The notes under the pieces: model-generated
Told to the model about the DNA's origin: nothing
The model's database searches: none
Seen by the model: only the letters and a program-made list of their open reading frames with translations
Shown here: in pieces, positions 1 to 9,389 of the stretch
Numbering within the stretch: the stretch's first letter is position 1
Layout: each line of letters begins with the position of its first letter
Translations under genes and position numbers: made by a program
NCBI RefSeq assembly: GCF_025128055.1
Contig: NZ_JAHLYS010000035.1
Location: 1-64,000 of the forward strand
From: Synechococcus sp. CS-1329
GTDB taxonomy: Bacteria; Cyanobacteriota; Cyanobacteriia; PCC-6307; Cyanobiaceae
Length of the DNA: 64,000 bases
Direction of reading: 5' to 3'

Positions 1-1
1 A

Positions 2-2140
2 GGGGACCTGAGCAGCAGCGGAAATCTGATTGCTGGCTCTTACTTCCAATCGGCCAGCGGTGCATTAACAGGAGTGGATGCGGCGAACTACTCCTTCTCT
101 GGTTTTACAACAGAAACGCCCAACTATGAGATCGAAAGGCTCGATCTGACCGTCTCAGGGTTCACCGTTAATAATAAAGTCTACGACGGCACGACTCAGG
201 CGAAGATCAACACAGCCTCCGCTGCCTACAATGGCCTTATAACCGGGGACAGTGTCGCCGCCAGCGGTGGTTCGGGCCTCTTCTCTGACCCCAATGTGGG
301 CCTTGCCAAGCCTGTTGCCGTTTCCGGCTTGGTGATCAGTGGTACCGATGCCGAGAATTACAACTTTGACAGTCCCACAACCACCCTCAGCGCCGACATC
401 GCCATCCGCCCCCTTGCCACCTGGCGTGCAAGCACGGCGGGCAATTGGAGCGATGCGGCCAACTGGGATGCCCTCCCCAGCGCCGCCAACGTTGCCGTCG
501 TGGCGATCCCCGTCGGCACCGGAGCGGTCACCTACGACGCCGCCGCCGGCAGCACCAACCTGCAGAACCTATTCAACGATCAGAGCCTCAATCTCACCGG
601 TGGCTCCCTGGCGGTGAGCGGTACAACCAGCGTGGGCACTGGCGCAACCTTGAGCCTCAATGGCGGCAGCTTCTCTACTTCTTCCCTGGTCAACCAAGGG
701 CTGGTGAACGGCAGTGGGCCGCTCGTGCTCAACGGCACCTATAGCGAGAACGGCGGCAGCCTCGGCAGCGGCTTCTCCAGTGTCGCCATCACCCAGACCA
801 GCGGCGATCTCAGCCTCAAGGGTGTGGGGGCCACGGGCCCGGTGAACCTCTTCAGCGTCGCTGGAGGCCTCAACATCATCGGTGCTGTGAGCTCAGCCGG
901 TGGGCCCATCAGCCTCAGCTCCAGCGGCGCCATTCAGCTCACCACAGGTTCATCGCTCACCAGTCCCGGCGCTCTGATCTCCGTGACCAGCGGTGGCCCA
1001 CTGAGCCTCCTCGGCGCCCGCGTCGATGCCAGCGGCGGCAATGTTGGTGGCAGGGTGCAACTTGATGGCAGCAGCATCAACCTCTCCAACGCCTTGTTGG
1101 ACAGCTCTGGTGCGAGCGATGGCGGTTCGATTCAGATCGGCCTCAAGGCCCTGCCTAGCAGCGTCACCATCAGCAACTCCAGCTTGATCGCCGATCCTCC
1201 AGCCATCGGCGGCTCGATCAGCATCGACGCGGCCAGGATCCCCATCAATGGCTCCACCTTCAACGTGATCGGGCTCAGTGGTGGCTCGATCCTGTTGGGC
1301 TCAAGGAATACCGCCAGCCTCAGCCTCGATGCCTTCACCTCCCTGACAGGTGGCGGCGGGGCCACATTCAACCTCTTCGGTGATTCCATCCTCAACAACG
1401 CCCGCATCACTGGGGGCAAATTGTTCGAGAATGGGGTAGCCGTGGGCAACACCGTACCTCCGGTCGTTGTGGTACCTCCGGTCGTTGTGGTACCTCCGGG
1501 CACGACCCGCCCCACCATTCTCCCCCTCGTCTCCTTTCTCCCCCCGATCGTCTCCTTCCTGCAAACGATCGATCCGATTCAGCCCAGCCTTTTCGACACC
1601 TCCGTTGACTACACCGCACCGGGCTTGCCCCTGTTCACCCAATCGGAGCAACTGGATTCTGATCAGCTTTCGATCACGCTCACGGAATCCGCCTTCCTCT
1701 ACGCCGATGTCTTCGAGAGTGGAGACCCATCAACCAGTGCTGTCTGGGAATGGTCCGAATCACCCTTATTCAACGATCTCGGCGAGGATTTGCCTTTTAG
1801 CGTCGCCCTCACCGAAGATGTCGGGCTGGATCGCTTGCTGACCTCGCCCCAGCAGCTCTACCCCTCCCAGGCCTTCGCAGGCAGCTGGCCTGAAGGGTCG
1901 TTGTTCAGCCTGTCGTTCAATGGTCTGGGGTTGTTCGATCCGGCTGTGCAGCAACTCACCCCCCTGCAGGTGCAGGAACAGTTCACCGCTTCCGAGAAAC
2001 GGGCAATGGATGTAACCGCGGCGAAACTGGGGCTCGATCCCACCAACGACCAAGAGGTACCCACCCCTTCCCAATTGCAGAGGAGCTTGCGGGAGGTGAT
2101 CAAAGCCGTGCGCGCGCGGATCCGAGGCGGTCAACCATGA
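2..2140 (+). CDS. Large secreted adhesin-like protein with YDG repeats, C-terminal part (truncated by window edge)
   Basis: The reading frame is open from the first bases of the window, so the start lies upstream; the GTG at 74 is an internal codon. The visible part begins with the end of one YDG/MBG-type repeat (ending near DAANYSFSG), followed by a full one (KVYDGTT... to GTDAENYNF), a type found in bacterial surface adhesins. Next comes a WRASTAGNWSDAANWD segment and a long Ser/Gly/Asn-rich stretch expected to form a beta-helix. A Val/Pro repeat (VVVVPP) then precedes a C-terminal region of about 200 residues with no recognised domain. Composition and repeats suggest an exported filamentous-haemagglutinin-like protein. 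The gene overlaps the CHAT protease gene by 4 nt, implying co-translation. No C-terminal anchor is visible. The function is inferred. Confidence 0.8.
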   Translation, partial: GDLSSSGNLIAGSYFQSASGALTGVDAANYSFSGFTTETPNYEIERLDLTVSGFTVNNKVYDGTTQAKINTASAAYNGLITGDSVAASGGSGLFSDPNVGLAKPVAVSGLVISGTDAENYNFDSPTTTLSADIAIRPLATWRASTAGNWSDAANWDALPSAANVAVVAIPVGTGAVTYDAAAGSTNLQNLFNDQSLNLTGGSLAVSGTTSVGTGATLSLNGGSFSTSSLVNQGLVNGSGPLVLNGTYSENGGSLGSGFSSVAITQTSGDLSLKGVGATGPVNLFSVAGGLNIIGAVSSAGGPISLSSSGAIQLTTGSSLTSPGALISVTSGGPLSLLGARVDASGGNVGGRVQLDGSSINLSNALLDSSGASDGGSIQIGLKALPSSVTISNSSLIADPPAIGGSISIDAARIPINGSTFNVIGLSGGSILLGSRNTASLSLDAFTSLTGGGGATFNLFGDSILNNARITGGKLFENGVAVGNTVPPVVVVPPVVVVPPGTTRPTILPLVSFLPPIVSFLQTIDPIQPSLFDTSVDYTAPGLPLFTQSEQLDSDQLSITLTESAFLYADVFESGDPSTSAVWEWSESPLFNDLGEDLPFSVALTEDVGLDRLLTSPQQLYPSQAFAGSWPEGSLFSLSFNGLGLFDPAVQQLTPLQVQEQFTASEKRAMDVTAAKLGLDPTNDQEVPTPSQLQRSLREVIKAVRARIRGGQP
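1454..1499 (+). repeat. 18-bp tandem repeat coding for a Val-Pro hinge
   Basis: GTACCTCCGGTCGTTGTG occurs twice back to back (1454-1471, 1472-1489), followed by a partial third copy (1490-1499). It lies in frame inside the adhesin gene and encodes a VVVVPP-type spacer. The copies are identical, which indicates recent slippage or expansion. Confidence 0.9.
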
Positions 2141-3420
2141 GCCGGCCATCACGCTATGGGCGGAGCCGTTGTCTGGCGGCCTCGCTGCCGCTCCTGCTGG
2201 GGCTCGTCGTAGCTCCCCCAGTTGCCTATGCGGTGCCGCAAAACCCCTCCCAGCCGGTATCGGTCCGAGCTGCCAACGGCGCCTCGCCCTTCGATCCGGC
2301 CCTCTACAACCCTGCGATTCTGCGCATCGGCTTCAGCGAAGCCAAGGGGAAAACAGCCAATCCCCAGGCGGATGCTTTCCTCGATCTCACCTTGGTGCCG
2401 GCCGATGGGGAGGTGCAGGGCTCCCGCAGTGAGGTGTCGCTCAAGCGCTTCACCGAGCTGCTGCGAAAGCTCTACGGCCAGTCGGCGAGTCAATCGCAAC
2501 TCGATGTAAGCGATCCCGGCTCACCGGCTCGGCAGCTTCATTCCATTCTCTTCCAGCCGGTAGTCGAGCAGATCGAAAAACAGAGGATCACCACCCTGCT
2601 GATCTCCGCCGATGCGGGCCTGCAGGCGGTGCCTTTCGCGGCCCTCCATGATGGCCAGAGTTACCTGGGAGAGCGCTACGGCCTCGGCCTCACGCCGGCC
2701 CTTGGGCTCACCAGGCTGGAGGTGCTGCCCGAGAAGGCCAAACCACAACTACTGGCGGTAGGTGCCTCCGAGTTCGTAGGCCTGAACCCTCTGCCGCTGG
2801 TGCCCCAGGAGCTTAATCAGGTGGGCAAGGGCGAAGCGACCCAGCTCTTCCTCAACAGGAGCTTCACTCCCCAGGTATTACTCGAAAAGGCGGGTGATCC
2901 GCTCATCGATCGGGTTCATGTGGCCACCCACGCCGAATTCCTGCCGGGGGGGCCAGCGGCTGCTCGGCTTTACTCCGGGATCGGACCAATGTCCCTGGAC
3001 CAGCTGGCCGAGCTGCGCCAGCGCCGTGGGGAGACCCAGCTGGATTTGTTCAGCCTCAGTGCCTGCCGCACCGCCCTCGGTGATGCGGACAGTGAACTGG
3101 GCTTCGCGGGGTTGGCACTTCAGGCCGCTTCCCGCAGCGCGATCGGCAGCCTCTGGTACGTCGACGATGTGGCCACATCAGCGCTGTTTGTGCAGTTCTA
3201 CCGCTTCCTGGATCGGGGCATTCCCAAGGCGGAGGCCCTTCAATACACCCGCCGGGCCATGGCGAGCGGCACGATGCGGCTCGTGGGCGATCAGGTGATC
3301 GGATCCGGTGGCGATGTTCTCCTCTCCGGCCTGACCACGGCCCAGCAGCGACGCATTGACGGTGGCCTAGAGAACCCGTTTTTCTGGGCGGGCATCGTAT
3401 TACTCGGCACTCCTTGGTGA
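2137..3420 (+). CDS. Secreted CHAT-domain (caspase-like) protease
   Basis: 427 residues. The N-terminus is a typical Sec signal peptide: a basic start, the hydrophobic segment LPLLLGLVVAPPVAYA, then a mature chain starting near residue 33. The C-terminal half is a CHAT domain (clan CD cysteine peptidase). The expected catalytic dyad is present: His265 in HVATHAEF and Cys310 in SLSACRTALGD. The region that follows (GSLWYVDDVATSALFVQFYRFL) is the usual CHAT C-terminal core. The ATG overlaps the stop of the upstream adhesin gene (ATGA), so the two are probably made together. A protease exported with an adhesin could process it, but that partnership is inferred. No known substrate is visible. Confidence 0.85.
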   Translation: MSRPSRYGRSRCLAASLPLLLGLVVAPPVAYAVPQNPSQPVSVRAANGASPFDPALYNPAILRIGFSEAKGKTANPQADAFLDLTLVPADGEVQGSRSEVSLKRFTELLRKLYGQSASQSQLDVSDPGSPARQLHSILFQPVVEQIEKQRITTLLISADAGLQAVPFAALHDGQSYLGERYGLGLTPALGLTRLEVLPEKAKPQLLAVGASEFVGLNPLPLVPQELNQVGKGEATQLFLNRSFTPQVLLEKAGDPLIDRVHVATHAEFLPGGPAAARLYSGIGPMSLDQLAELRQRRGETQLDLFSLSACRTALGDADSELGFAGLALQAASRSAIGSLWYVDDVATSALFVQFYRFLDRGIPKAEALQYTRRAMASGTMRLVGDQVIGSGGDVLLSGLTTAQQRRIDGGLENPFFWAGIVLLGTPW

Positions 3421-3580
3421 GTGTCGATTCGGGAGGTTCCCCCCAGGCTGGGGAATGGCAGTCTCAGTGAGCTCTCATGACCCATACAGCATTCTCACGC
3501 ATCCCGCTCCCGCTGCACCTGAATCTTGACCAAATCCCGCCAGCTCATCGGCAGTGATGCCGGCACCACGGCTCACGTCT

Positions 3581-5575
3581 TCACTGCAGGTAGGTGGTTT
3601 GCCGCAGGCTGCCTTCCAGGTGGGCCATCAGCCGCTGGGCATCGCGGATCGGCAGGTCGCCCCGGTCGATGGCCGCCTCGCTGGCCACCCGCAGGCGCTC
3701 AAGCAACTGATCGGGGTTGTGTTCCATCGCTTCGAGCACCTCGGCATTGGTGTTGCCCTTCACCACATGATCAACCCGGTAGCGGCCGTTGGCCCCCAGA
3801 CGGATATGGACCGCATTGGTGCTGCCGAAGAGGTTGTGCAGGTTGCCCATCACCTCCTGGTAGGCGCCGCCGAGGAACAGGCCGATCCAGTAGGGCTCTC
3901 CCTCTCGCAGCTCATGCAGCTCCAGCAGGGGCTTGGCCTGGCCGGGGCCGATGAAGCGGGCCAGCTTGCCGTCGGAATCGCAGGTGAGATCAGCAAAGCT
4001 GCCCAGACGGCTGGGGCGCTCATCGAGCCGGTGGATGGGCATCACCGGAAAGAGCTGATCGATCGCCCAGGTGTCGGGAGCGGAGCGGAAGATCGAGAGG
4101 TTGGCGTAGTAGGTGCCCGCCAGGGCGGCCTGCAGCGCCTTGAGGTCGTCGGGAATGGGGGTGGGGGCGCTCCAGCTCTGCAGCTGGGCGGCGATGGCCT
4201 GGCAGCAGGCCCAGTAGAGCTGCTCGGCCGCTCCCCGCTCGGTGAGGCTGAGGTAGCCCAGCCGGAAGGCGGAGAGGGCGTCCTGCTTGAACTTGATGGC
4301 GTCGTTCCAGCTCTCCTGCAGGTGATCGACGCGGCCCGGGCTGTCGAGGGCCGTGGCCTGGATCGCCGCCAGGGTGTCGCGCAGGTTGCGCACGATCAGC
4401 GGCTCCTCCGCCTGGATCGCCGGCTCCTTGCCCTGCACCCCACCGGTGCCGAGCACATCAAAGACCAGCACGCTGAAGTGGCTGGCGATCGCCCGACCGC
4501 TCTCGCTCACCAGGGTGGGCAGCGGCACCGAGCGGGGCTCGCAGCATTCCCGCACCGTGGCCACCACGTCGTTGGCGTAGTTCTGCAGGGAGTAGTTGGT
4601 GGAGGCGGCGCTGGCGGTGCGGCTGCCGTCGTAGTCGATGCCGAGGCCGCCGCCCACATCGAGAAAGCCCATCGGCGCCCCCAGTTCGGCCAGCTGCACA
4701 TAGATCTGGCCCGCCTCCTGCAGGGCGTCCTTGAGCACGGCGATGTCGTTGATCTGGCTGCCCACATGGAAGTGCAGCAGGCGCAGTTCGCTGAGCAGAT
4801 CGGCCTGGCGCAGGGCCTCCACCGTGGCCAGTAGATCCGGCACCGACAGCCCGAACTTGGCGCGCTCCCCCACCGAGCTGCCCCAGCGGCCGCTGCTGCG
4901 GCTCGAAAGCTTGGCCCGCACACCGATCAGCGGCGCCGCCCCCAGCTCGCGGCTGGCGCTGATGATCCGCCCCACCTCATCGGGTTGCTCGATCACCACC
5001 ACCGGCTGGCGGCCCAGCCGGCGGGCCAGGATCGCCGTTTCGATGTAGCGCTGGTCCTTGTAGCCGTTGCAGATCAGCAGGGCTTCGGGATCGTCCACCA
5101 AGGAGAGGGCGATCAGCAGCTCGGCTTTGCTGCCGGCCTCCAGTCCGAAATGCCACTGGCGGCCGCTCTCCACCAGCTGCTCCACCACGTGGCGCTGCTG
5201 GTTGCACTTCACCGGGAACACGCCCTGATAGCGGCCGGCGTAGTCGTACTGGGCGATGGCCCGCTCAAAGGCGGCATGGAGCCGCTCCAGCCGGTCTTCG
5301 AGGATGTCGTCGAAGCGGATCAGCAACGGCAGGCTCAGATCCCGCCCCTGCAGGCCCTGCACCAGCTCCACCAGATCCAGGCAGCCGCCGCGCTCCCCCC
5401 GCGGCTGCACCATCACGTGGCCGCGGGCGTTCAGTGTGAAATAGGGATCTCCCCAGCCGTCGAGGCCGTAGAGCCGGCTGCTGTCGGCCACGCTCCAGCC
5501 ATCGCCTGCCGGCTCAGGGGCCTTTGAGCCTCGGGCCGGGTCGGCGCCCAGGGCCGTGGGATCGGCAAGAACCAT
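3581..5575 (-). CDS. speA: Biosynthetic arginine decarboxylase
   Basis: 664 residues, the normal size for the PLP-dependent SpeA family, which converts arginine to agmatine in polyamine synthesis. The PLP lysine is Lys123 in FPVKCNQQ. Other family marks are DVGGGLGIDYDGS and LVSESGRAI in the barrel, and GLFLGGAYQEVMGNLHNLFG near the C-terminus. The ATG at 5575 gives the expected start about 40 residues before the conserved GDPYFTLNARGHV. The gene is divergent from ndk (121 nt between starts) and convergent with the CHAT gene (160 nt gap). Confidence 0.97.
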   Translation of the reverse strand: MVLADPTALGADPARGSKAPEPAGDGWSVADSSRLYGLDGWGDPYFTLNARGHVMVQPRGERGGCLDLVELVQGLQGRDLSLPLLIRFDDILEDRLERLHAAFERAIAQYDYAGRYQGVFPVKCNQQRHVVEQLVESGRQWHFGLEAGSKAELLIALSLVDDPEALLICNGYKDQRYIETAILARRLGRQPVVVIEQPDEVGRIISASRELGAAPLIGVRAKLSSRSSGRWGSSVGERAKFGLSVPDLLATVEALRQADLLSELRLLHFHVGSQINDIAVLKDALQEAGQIYVQLAELGAPMGFLDVGGGLGIDYDGSRTASAASTNYSLQNYANDVVATVRECCEPRSVPLPTLVSESGRAIASHFSVLVFDVLGTGGVQGKEPAIQAEEPLIVRNLRDTLAAIQATALDSPGRVDHLQESWNDAIKFKQDALSAFRLGYLSLTERGAAEQLYWACCQAIAAQLQSWSAPTPIPDDLKALQAALAGTYYANLSIFRSAPDTWAIDQLFPVMPIHRLDERPSRLGSFADLTCDSDGKLARFIGPGQAKPLLELHELREGEPYWIGLFLGGAYQEVMGNLHNLFGSTNAVHIRLGANGRYRVDHVVKGNTNAEVLEAMEHNPDQLLERLRVASEAAIDRGDLPIRDAQRLMAHLEGSLRQTTYLQ

Positions 5576-5696
5576 GGCGAAGCGGTGGAATCCCGAAGCG
5601 AGGCGACACCAGGGAATCTAGGGAGGGTGTCCGCCGTGGCTTGCCAAGCGGCAGGCCCAGCGCAGACGATGGTTTTCATCCGCAGTCCTTCCGTCC

Positions 5697-6155
5697 ATGG
5701 CCGTTGAACGCACTTTCCTCGCCATCAAGCCCGATGGGGTGCAGCGGGGGCTGGTGGGGGAGATCCTCGGCCGCTTCGAGCGCAAGGGCTTCAAACTGGT
5801 GGGTCTCAAGCAGCTGGTGCCCAGCCGTGAGCTGGCCCAGAGCCATTACGGCGTCCACAGCGAGCGCCCCTTCTTCGCCGGCCTCGTCGACTTCATCACC
5901 AGCGGCCCGGTGGTGGCGATGGTCTGGGAAGGCGAGGGGGTGATCGCCAGTGCCCGCAAGCTGATCGGCGCCACCAAGCCCCTGGAGGCCGAGCCCGGCA
6001 CGATCCGCGGCGATCTGGCGGTGAACATCGGCCGCAACGTGATCCATGGCTCCGATGCGCCCGAAACCGCCGTCTTCGAGATCGGTCTCTGGTTCGAGCC
6101 CTCCGAACTGAGCGAGTGGACCCCCGCCGACCAGGTGTGGCGCGTGGAGCCCTGA
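5697..6155 (+). CDS. ndk: Nucleoside diphosphate kinase
   Basis: 152 residues, full length for Ndk, which moves the gamma phosphate of ATP onto other nucleoside diphosphates. The phospho-carrier histidine is His117 in [12 protein letters not shown]. The N-terminal [13 protein letters not shown] and the [16 protein letters not shown] segment are diagnostic. The start ATG is followed directly by the conserved [15 protein letters not shown]-rich inverted repeat lies 10 nt after the stop. Confidence 0.98.
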   Translation: MAVERTFLAIKPDGVQRGLVGEILGRFERKGFKLVGLKQLVPSRELAQSHYGVHSERPFFAGLVDFITSGPVVAMVWEGEGVIASARKLIGATKPLEAEPGTIRGDLAVNIGRNVIHGSDAPETAVFEIGLWFEPSELSEWTPADQVWRVEP

Positions 6156-6164
6156 GTCTCCCGC

Positions 6165-6194
6165 GGGGCCATGTCACTGACATGCCATGGCCCC
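6165..6194. other. GC-rich inverted repeat downstream of ndk
   Basis: GGGGCCATG at 6165-6173 is the perfect complement of CATGGCCCC at 6186-6194, with a 12-nt loop. It sits 10 nt beyond the ndk stop. No T-run follows, so this is a hairpin that could aid Rho-type termination or protect the 3' end rather than a classical intrinsic terminator. Confidence 0.5.
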
Positions 6195-6204
6195 CGACCC
6201 CTCC

Positions 6205-6238
6205 TGCTGTCGCCACTGCTGTCGCCACTGCTGGCGCC
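6205..6238. repeat. 12-bp tandem repeat in the ndk/thiO gap
   Basis: TGCTGTCGCCAC occurs at 6205-6216 and 6217-6228, and a partial variant TGCTGGCGCC follows at 6229-6238. It lies in the non-coding gap between the convergent ndk and thiO-like genes. No function is evident. Confidence 0.8.
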
Positions 6239-6356
6239 ATTGACGACGCGCCGAGCCCTGCCGGCCCTGCCCTGGCGCTTCAGGCTCTGACGGTGGCTGT
6301 GGTGATGGCCCAGCCCTGGGTGAGCGGCCGGTGAAGGGCCTGGGGGCAATTCCGAT

Positions 6357-7490
6357 CTACACCCTGGCCGTCACGGACGGCGAGCTGAAAGGGTCGGCCT
6401 GAGGGGTCCCGAAGCGGTCCCAGCGGAAGGCGGCCAGCAGCCGCTCCAGCTCAGGCTCCAGCGGCTCCTGCAGCAGCAGCAGATCCGCCGTGACAGCCGC
6501 CAGCAGCACGCCATTGCGGTAGTGGCCGGTGGCCAGGGTCAGCCCCTCGATCGGTGATGGGCCCAGCAGGGGCGCTTCGTCGGGAGTGCCGGGCCGGAAG
6601 CCCCACCAGCGCTCCATCGGCGGCCAGTGGGCCGCCTCCGGCAGCAGCGCCGCCAGACCGTCCTGCAGCTGCCGCTGCCCCTGGGGCGTCAGTCCGGCGC
6701 TGAAGCCCGCCTCCGGCTCGCTGGTGGCCCCCACCACCAGCAGCCCGTCGTCGCGGGGCACCAGGTAGGTGCCGGGGCCGAACAGCACCCGCCGCAGGGC
6801 CTGGCGCGGCCCCTGCAGCGAGAGCATCTGTCCCTTGATCGGTCGCACCGGCAGCTGGGGCAGCAGCTGGGCGCTCCAGGCACCGCAGGTCAGCACGGCC
6901 TCGCCGCAGGGCAGCACCGCATCGCTGCCCTCGATCCGCCGCCGCCGCACCCCCTCCAGCCGCCCGCCGCACACCAGCAGCTCGCTCACCTCGCTGCCCT
7001 CTTCGAAGACCACCCCCAGAGCCACGCAGGCCCGCTCCAGGGCGCGCATCAGCCGGCGGCGGTTGTCGATCTGGCCGTCCTGGCGGAACAGCAGGCCGGC
7101 GCGCCAGCGGGGCCCCAGCCCTGGCACCTGCCGCTCCAGGGCTGGACGATCCAGGGGCTCTCCGAAGTGGGCGGTGGGGTAGGCGTCGCGTTCAGCTGCG
7201 CTGCTGAAGGGCACCACGATGCCGCAGGGCCTGAGGCCGGCGGCAAGGCCGCTGTCGGCCTCAATTTCCGCCACCCAGGTGGGAATGCGCTCCAGGCTGC
7301 GCTGGCCCAGCGCCAGCAGGGGGCCCGCCAGCCCCTCGGCGTGGGGGGCGAGCATGCCGGCCGCCACGAAGCCGGCCGCCTCGCTGCGGCTGCGGCTGAG
7401 CACGTGCACGCTGCGGCCGCGGCGGGCCAGCTGGTGGGCGATGGTCAGCCCGATCAGGCCGCCCCCCAGGACCACCACGACTCCATCCAT
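6357..7490 (-). CDS. thiO: FAD-dependent glycine/D-amino-acid oxidase, ThiO-like
   Basis: About 377 residues from the ATG at 7490, which starts directly before the dinucleotide-binding fold. ATG 7505 and a start at 7586 are possible but add non-conserved residues. The N-terminus VVVVLGGGLIGLTIAHQLARRG is the FAD-binding GxGxxG fold of the DAO family. The C-terminal WWGFRPGTPDEAPLLGPSPI and GHYRNGVLLA match the substrate and FAD-binding end of glycine oxidase ThiO, which supplies dehydroglycine for the thiazole ring of thiamine. No thiamine genes lie beside it, so the exact substrate is inferred. The gene is divergent from gatB and convergent with ndk. Confidence 0.85.
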   Translation of the reverse strand: MDGVVVVLGGGLIGLTIAHQLARRGRSVHVLSRSRSEAAGFVAAGMLAPHAEGLAGPLLALGQRSLERIPTWVAEIEADSGLAAGLRPCGIVVPFSSAAERDAYPTAHFGEPLDRPALERQVPGLGPRWRAGLLFRQDGQIDNRRRLMRALERACVALGVVFEEGSEVSELLVCGGRLEGVRRRRIEGSDAVLPCGEAVLTCGAWSAQLLPQLPVRPIKGQMLSLQGPRQALRRVLFGPGTYLVPRDDGLLVVGATSEPEAGFSAGLTPQGQRQLQDGLAALLPEAAHWPPMERWWGFRPGTPDEAPLLGPSPIEGLTLATGHYRNGVLLAAVTADLLLLQEPLEPELERLLAAFRWDRFGTPQADPFSSPSVTARV

Positions 7491-7613
7491 GCCACGGGGT
7501 GCCATGGCCTCAAGGTATCCAAGCGCCAGAGGTGTGGCGATGGCCCTGCCCCAGCGGTGGCTGTCCTCCGCATGGGCCCGCTGCATAGGATCAGCCCAAG
7601 ACAGGAGTCAGGG

Positions 7614-9095
7614 ATGGGTGCGGCGATGGCAGAAGGGTGCTGGGAGGCCGTGATCGGCCTGGAAACCCATGTGCAGCTGGGCACTGCCAGCAAGATCTTC
7701 ACGGCCGCCTCCACCAACTACGGCGACGACCCCAACACCCACATCGATCCGGTGGTGCTGGGGCTGCCCGGCACCCTGCCGGTGCTGAATGAAAAGGTGC
7801 TCGAATACGCGGTAAAGGCAGCCCTCGCCCTCAACCTACAGGTGGCGGAGCACAGCAAGTTCGACCGCAAGCAGTATTTCTACCCCGATCTGCCCAAGAA
7901 CTATCAGATCTCCCAGTTCGATCAGCCGATCGCCGAGAACGGTTGGATTGAAGTGGAGGTGGCCGAGAAGGGCAAGGACACCTACCTCAAGACGATCGGC
8001 ATTGAGCGGCTGCACATGGAAGAAGATGCCGGCAAGCTCGTTCATGCCGGCAGCGATCGCCTGGCGGGCAGCACCCACTCGCTGGTGGATTACAACCGTG
8101 CCGGCGTGGCCCTGGCTGAAATCGTCAGCAAGCCGGATCTGCGCACGGGCCGGGAGGCGGCGGAGTACGCCTCGGAGATCCGCCGGATCATGCGTTATCT
8201 GGGTGTGAGCGACGGCAATATGCAGGAGGGATCGCTGCGTTGCGATGTGAACATCTCGGTGCGGCGCGGGCCGGATGAACCGTTCGGCGTGAAGGTGGAG
8301 ATCAAGAACATGAACTCCTTCTCGGCGATCCAGAAGGCCTGTGACCATGAGATCGCCCGTCAGATCAAGGCGATCGAAGCCGGTGAGCTGATCCGGCAGG
8401 AAACACGCCTCTGGGATGAGAGCAAGCAGCTCACCAAGAGCATGCGCAGCAAGGAGGGAAGCAGCGACTATCGCTACTTCCCCGAGCCCGATCTGGGCCC
8501 GATTGAGGTGAGCTCCCAGCGGCGGGAGGGCTGGCGCGCGGAACTCCCCGAGCTGCCGGCGGCCAAGCGCCACCGTTACGCCGATGATCTGGGCCTCTCG
8601 ATCTACGACGCCCGGGTGCTCACCGATGAGCGCGCCATGGCCGAGTACTTCGAAGCCGCCGTGGCCGCCGGAGCCGAAGCCAAGGGGGTCGCCAACTGGG
8701 TCACCGGTGACATCGCCGCCCATCTCAATGCGGGCAAGCTCTCGATCACCGAGCTGCCCCTCCAACCCGCCCAGCTGGCGGAGCTGGTGCAGCTCATCGA
8801 CAACGGCACCATCAGCGGCAAGATCGCCAAGGACCTGCTGCCGGAGCTGTTGGAGCAGGGCGGTTCCGCCAGGGCGATCGTGGCCGAGCGGGGCCTGGGC
8901 ATGATCAGCGACCCCGCCGCCATCACCGAAGTGGTGCAGGAGCTGCTGGCGGCCCATCCGGCCGAAGTGGAGGCCTTCCGCGGCGGCAAGACCAAACTCC
9001 AGGGCTTCTTTGTGGGGCAGCTGATGAAGCGCACCGGCGGCCGGGCTGACCCGAAGCTGGCCAACCGCATCCTCAGCGAGCTGCTCAAGGGCTGA
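7614..9095 (+). CDS. gatB: Aspartyl/glutamyl-tRNA amidotransferase subunit B
   Basis: 493 residues. GatB binds misacylated Glu-tRNA(Gln) (and Asp-tRNA(Asn)) and activates the side chain for amidation, working in the GatCAB complex. The protein starts with WEAVIGLETHVQLGTASKIF and carries the family signature DYNRAGVALAEIVS and KVEIKNMNSF. The C-terminal YqeY-like tail ends in KLANRILSELLKG. The ATG at 7614 is chosen because AGGAG lies 6 nt upstream; the open frame upstream of it is antisense to thiO. gatA and gatC are not in this window. Confidence 0.97.
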   Translation: MGAAMAEGCWEAVIGLETHVQLGTASKIFTAASTNYGDDPNTHIDPVVLGLPGTLPVLNEKVLEYAVKAALALNLQVAEHSKFDRKQYFYPDLPKNYQISQFDQPIAENGWIEVEVAEKGKDTYLKTIGIERLHMEEDAGKLVHAGSDRLAGSTHSLVDYNRAGVALAEIVSKPDLRTGREAAEYASEIRRIMRYLGVSDGNMQEGSLRCDVNISVRRGPDEPFGVKVEIKNMNSFSAIQKACDHEIARQIKAIEAGELIRQETRLWDESKQLTKSMRSKEGSSDYRYFPEPDLGPIEVSSQRREGWRAELPELPAAKRHRYADDLGLSIYDARVLTDERAMAEYFEAAVAAGAEAKGVANWVTGDIAAHLNAGKLSITELPLQPAQLAELVQLIDNGTISGKIAKDLLPELLEQGGSARAIVAERGLGMISDPAAITEVVQELLAAHPAEVEAFRGGKTKLQGFFVGQLMKRTGGRADPKLANRILSELLKG

Positions 9096-9389
9096 GGTTG
9101 GAGTGGGGACTCCAGGGCCAGCCGCTGGTCATCGGCCCGGCGGTGCCTGCTGGGGCGCGCCCGGTTTGTTGACGACTCGGAGCCGCTCATCCACATGGCT
9201 GATCTGTTCTTTGAGCCGCTGGGTCTGGCGCGGCGGCCCTCCTCAGAGGCCTGCTCATCGATCAGCCATTGACGCAGCTGACGGCAGCAGCGACTTCAGG
9301 CCACGATCAGGAGTTGGGGCGCCCGTGGCCCACCTGCCTGCGGCGATCCGAAATCAGGATCCATGCAGGCCCACGCTCGATGATTCAGC
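9096..9389. other. Gap between gatB and coaE, no gene called
   Basis: 294 bases lie between the two convergent genes. One plus-strand frame reads protein-like for about 35 codons (around ...GRARFVDDSEPLIHMADLFFEP...) and ends at a stop near 9270, but it has no good start and no recognisable family. It could be a decayed gene end or chance. No terminator with a T-run was found. Confidence 0.3.

Noticed and set aside
3421..3580. Terminator between the CHAT gene and speA
   Set aside because: TTCCCC and GGGGAA near 3437-3455 could pair, but the stem is short and no T-run follows.
3554..4834. A 426-codon plus-strand frame inside speA
   Set aside because: It has low-complexity shadow composition and lies opposite a full-length SpeA.
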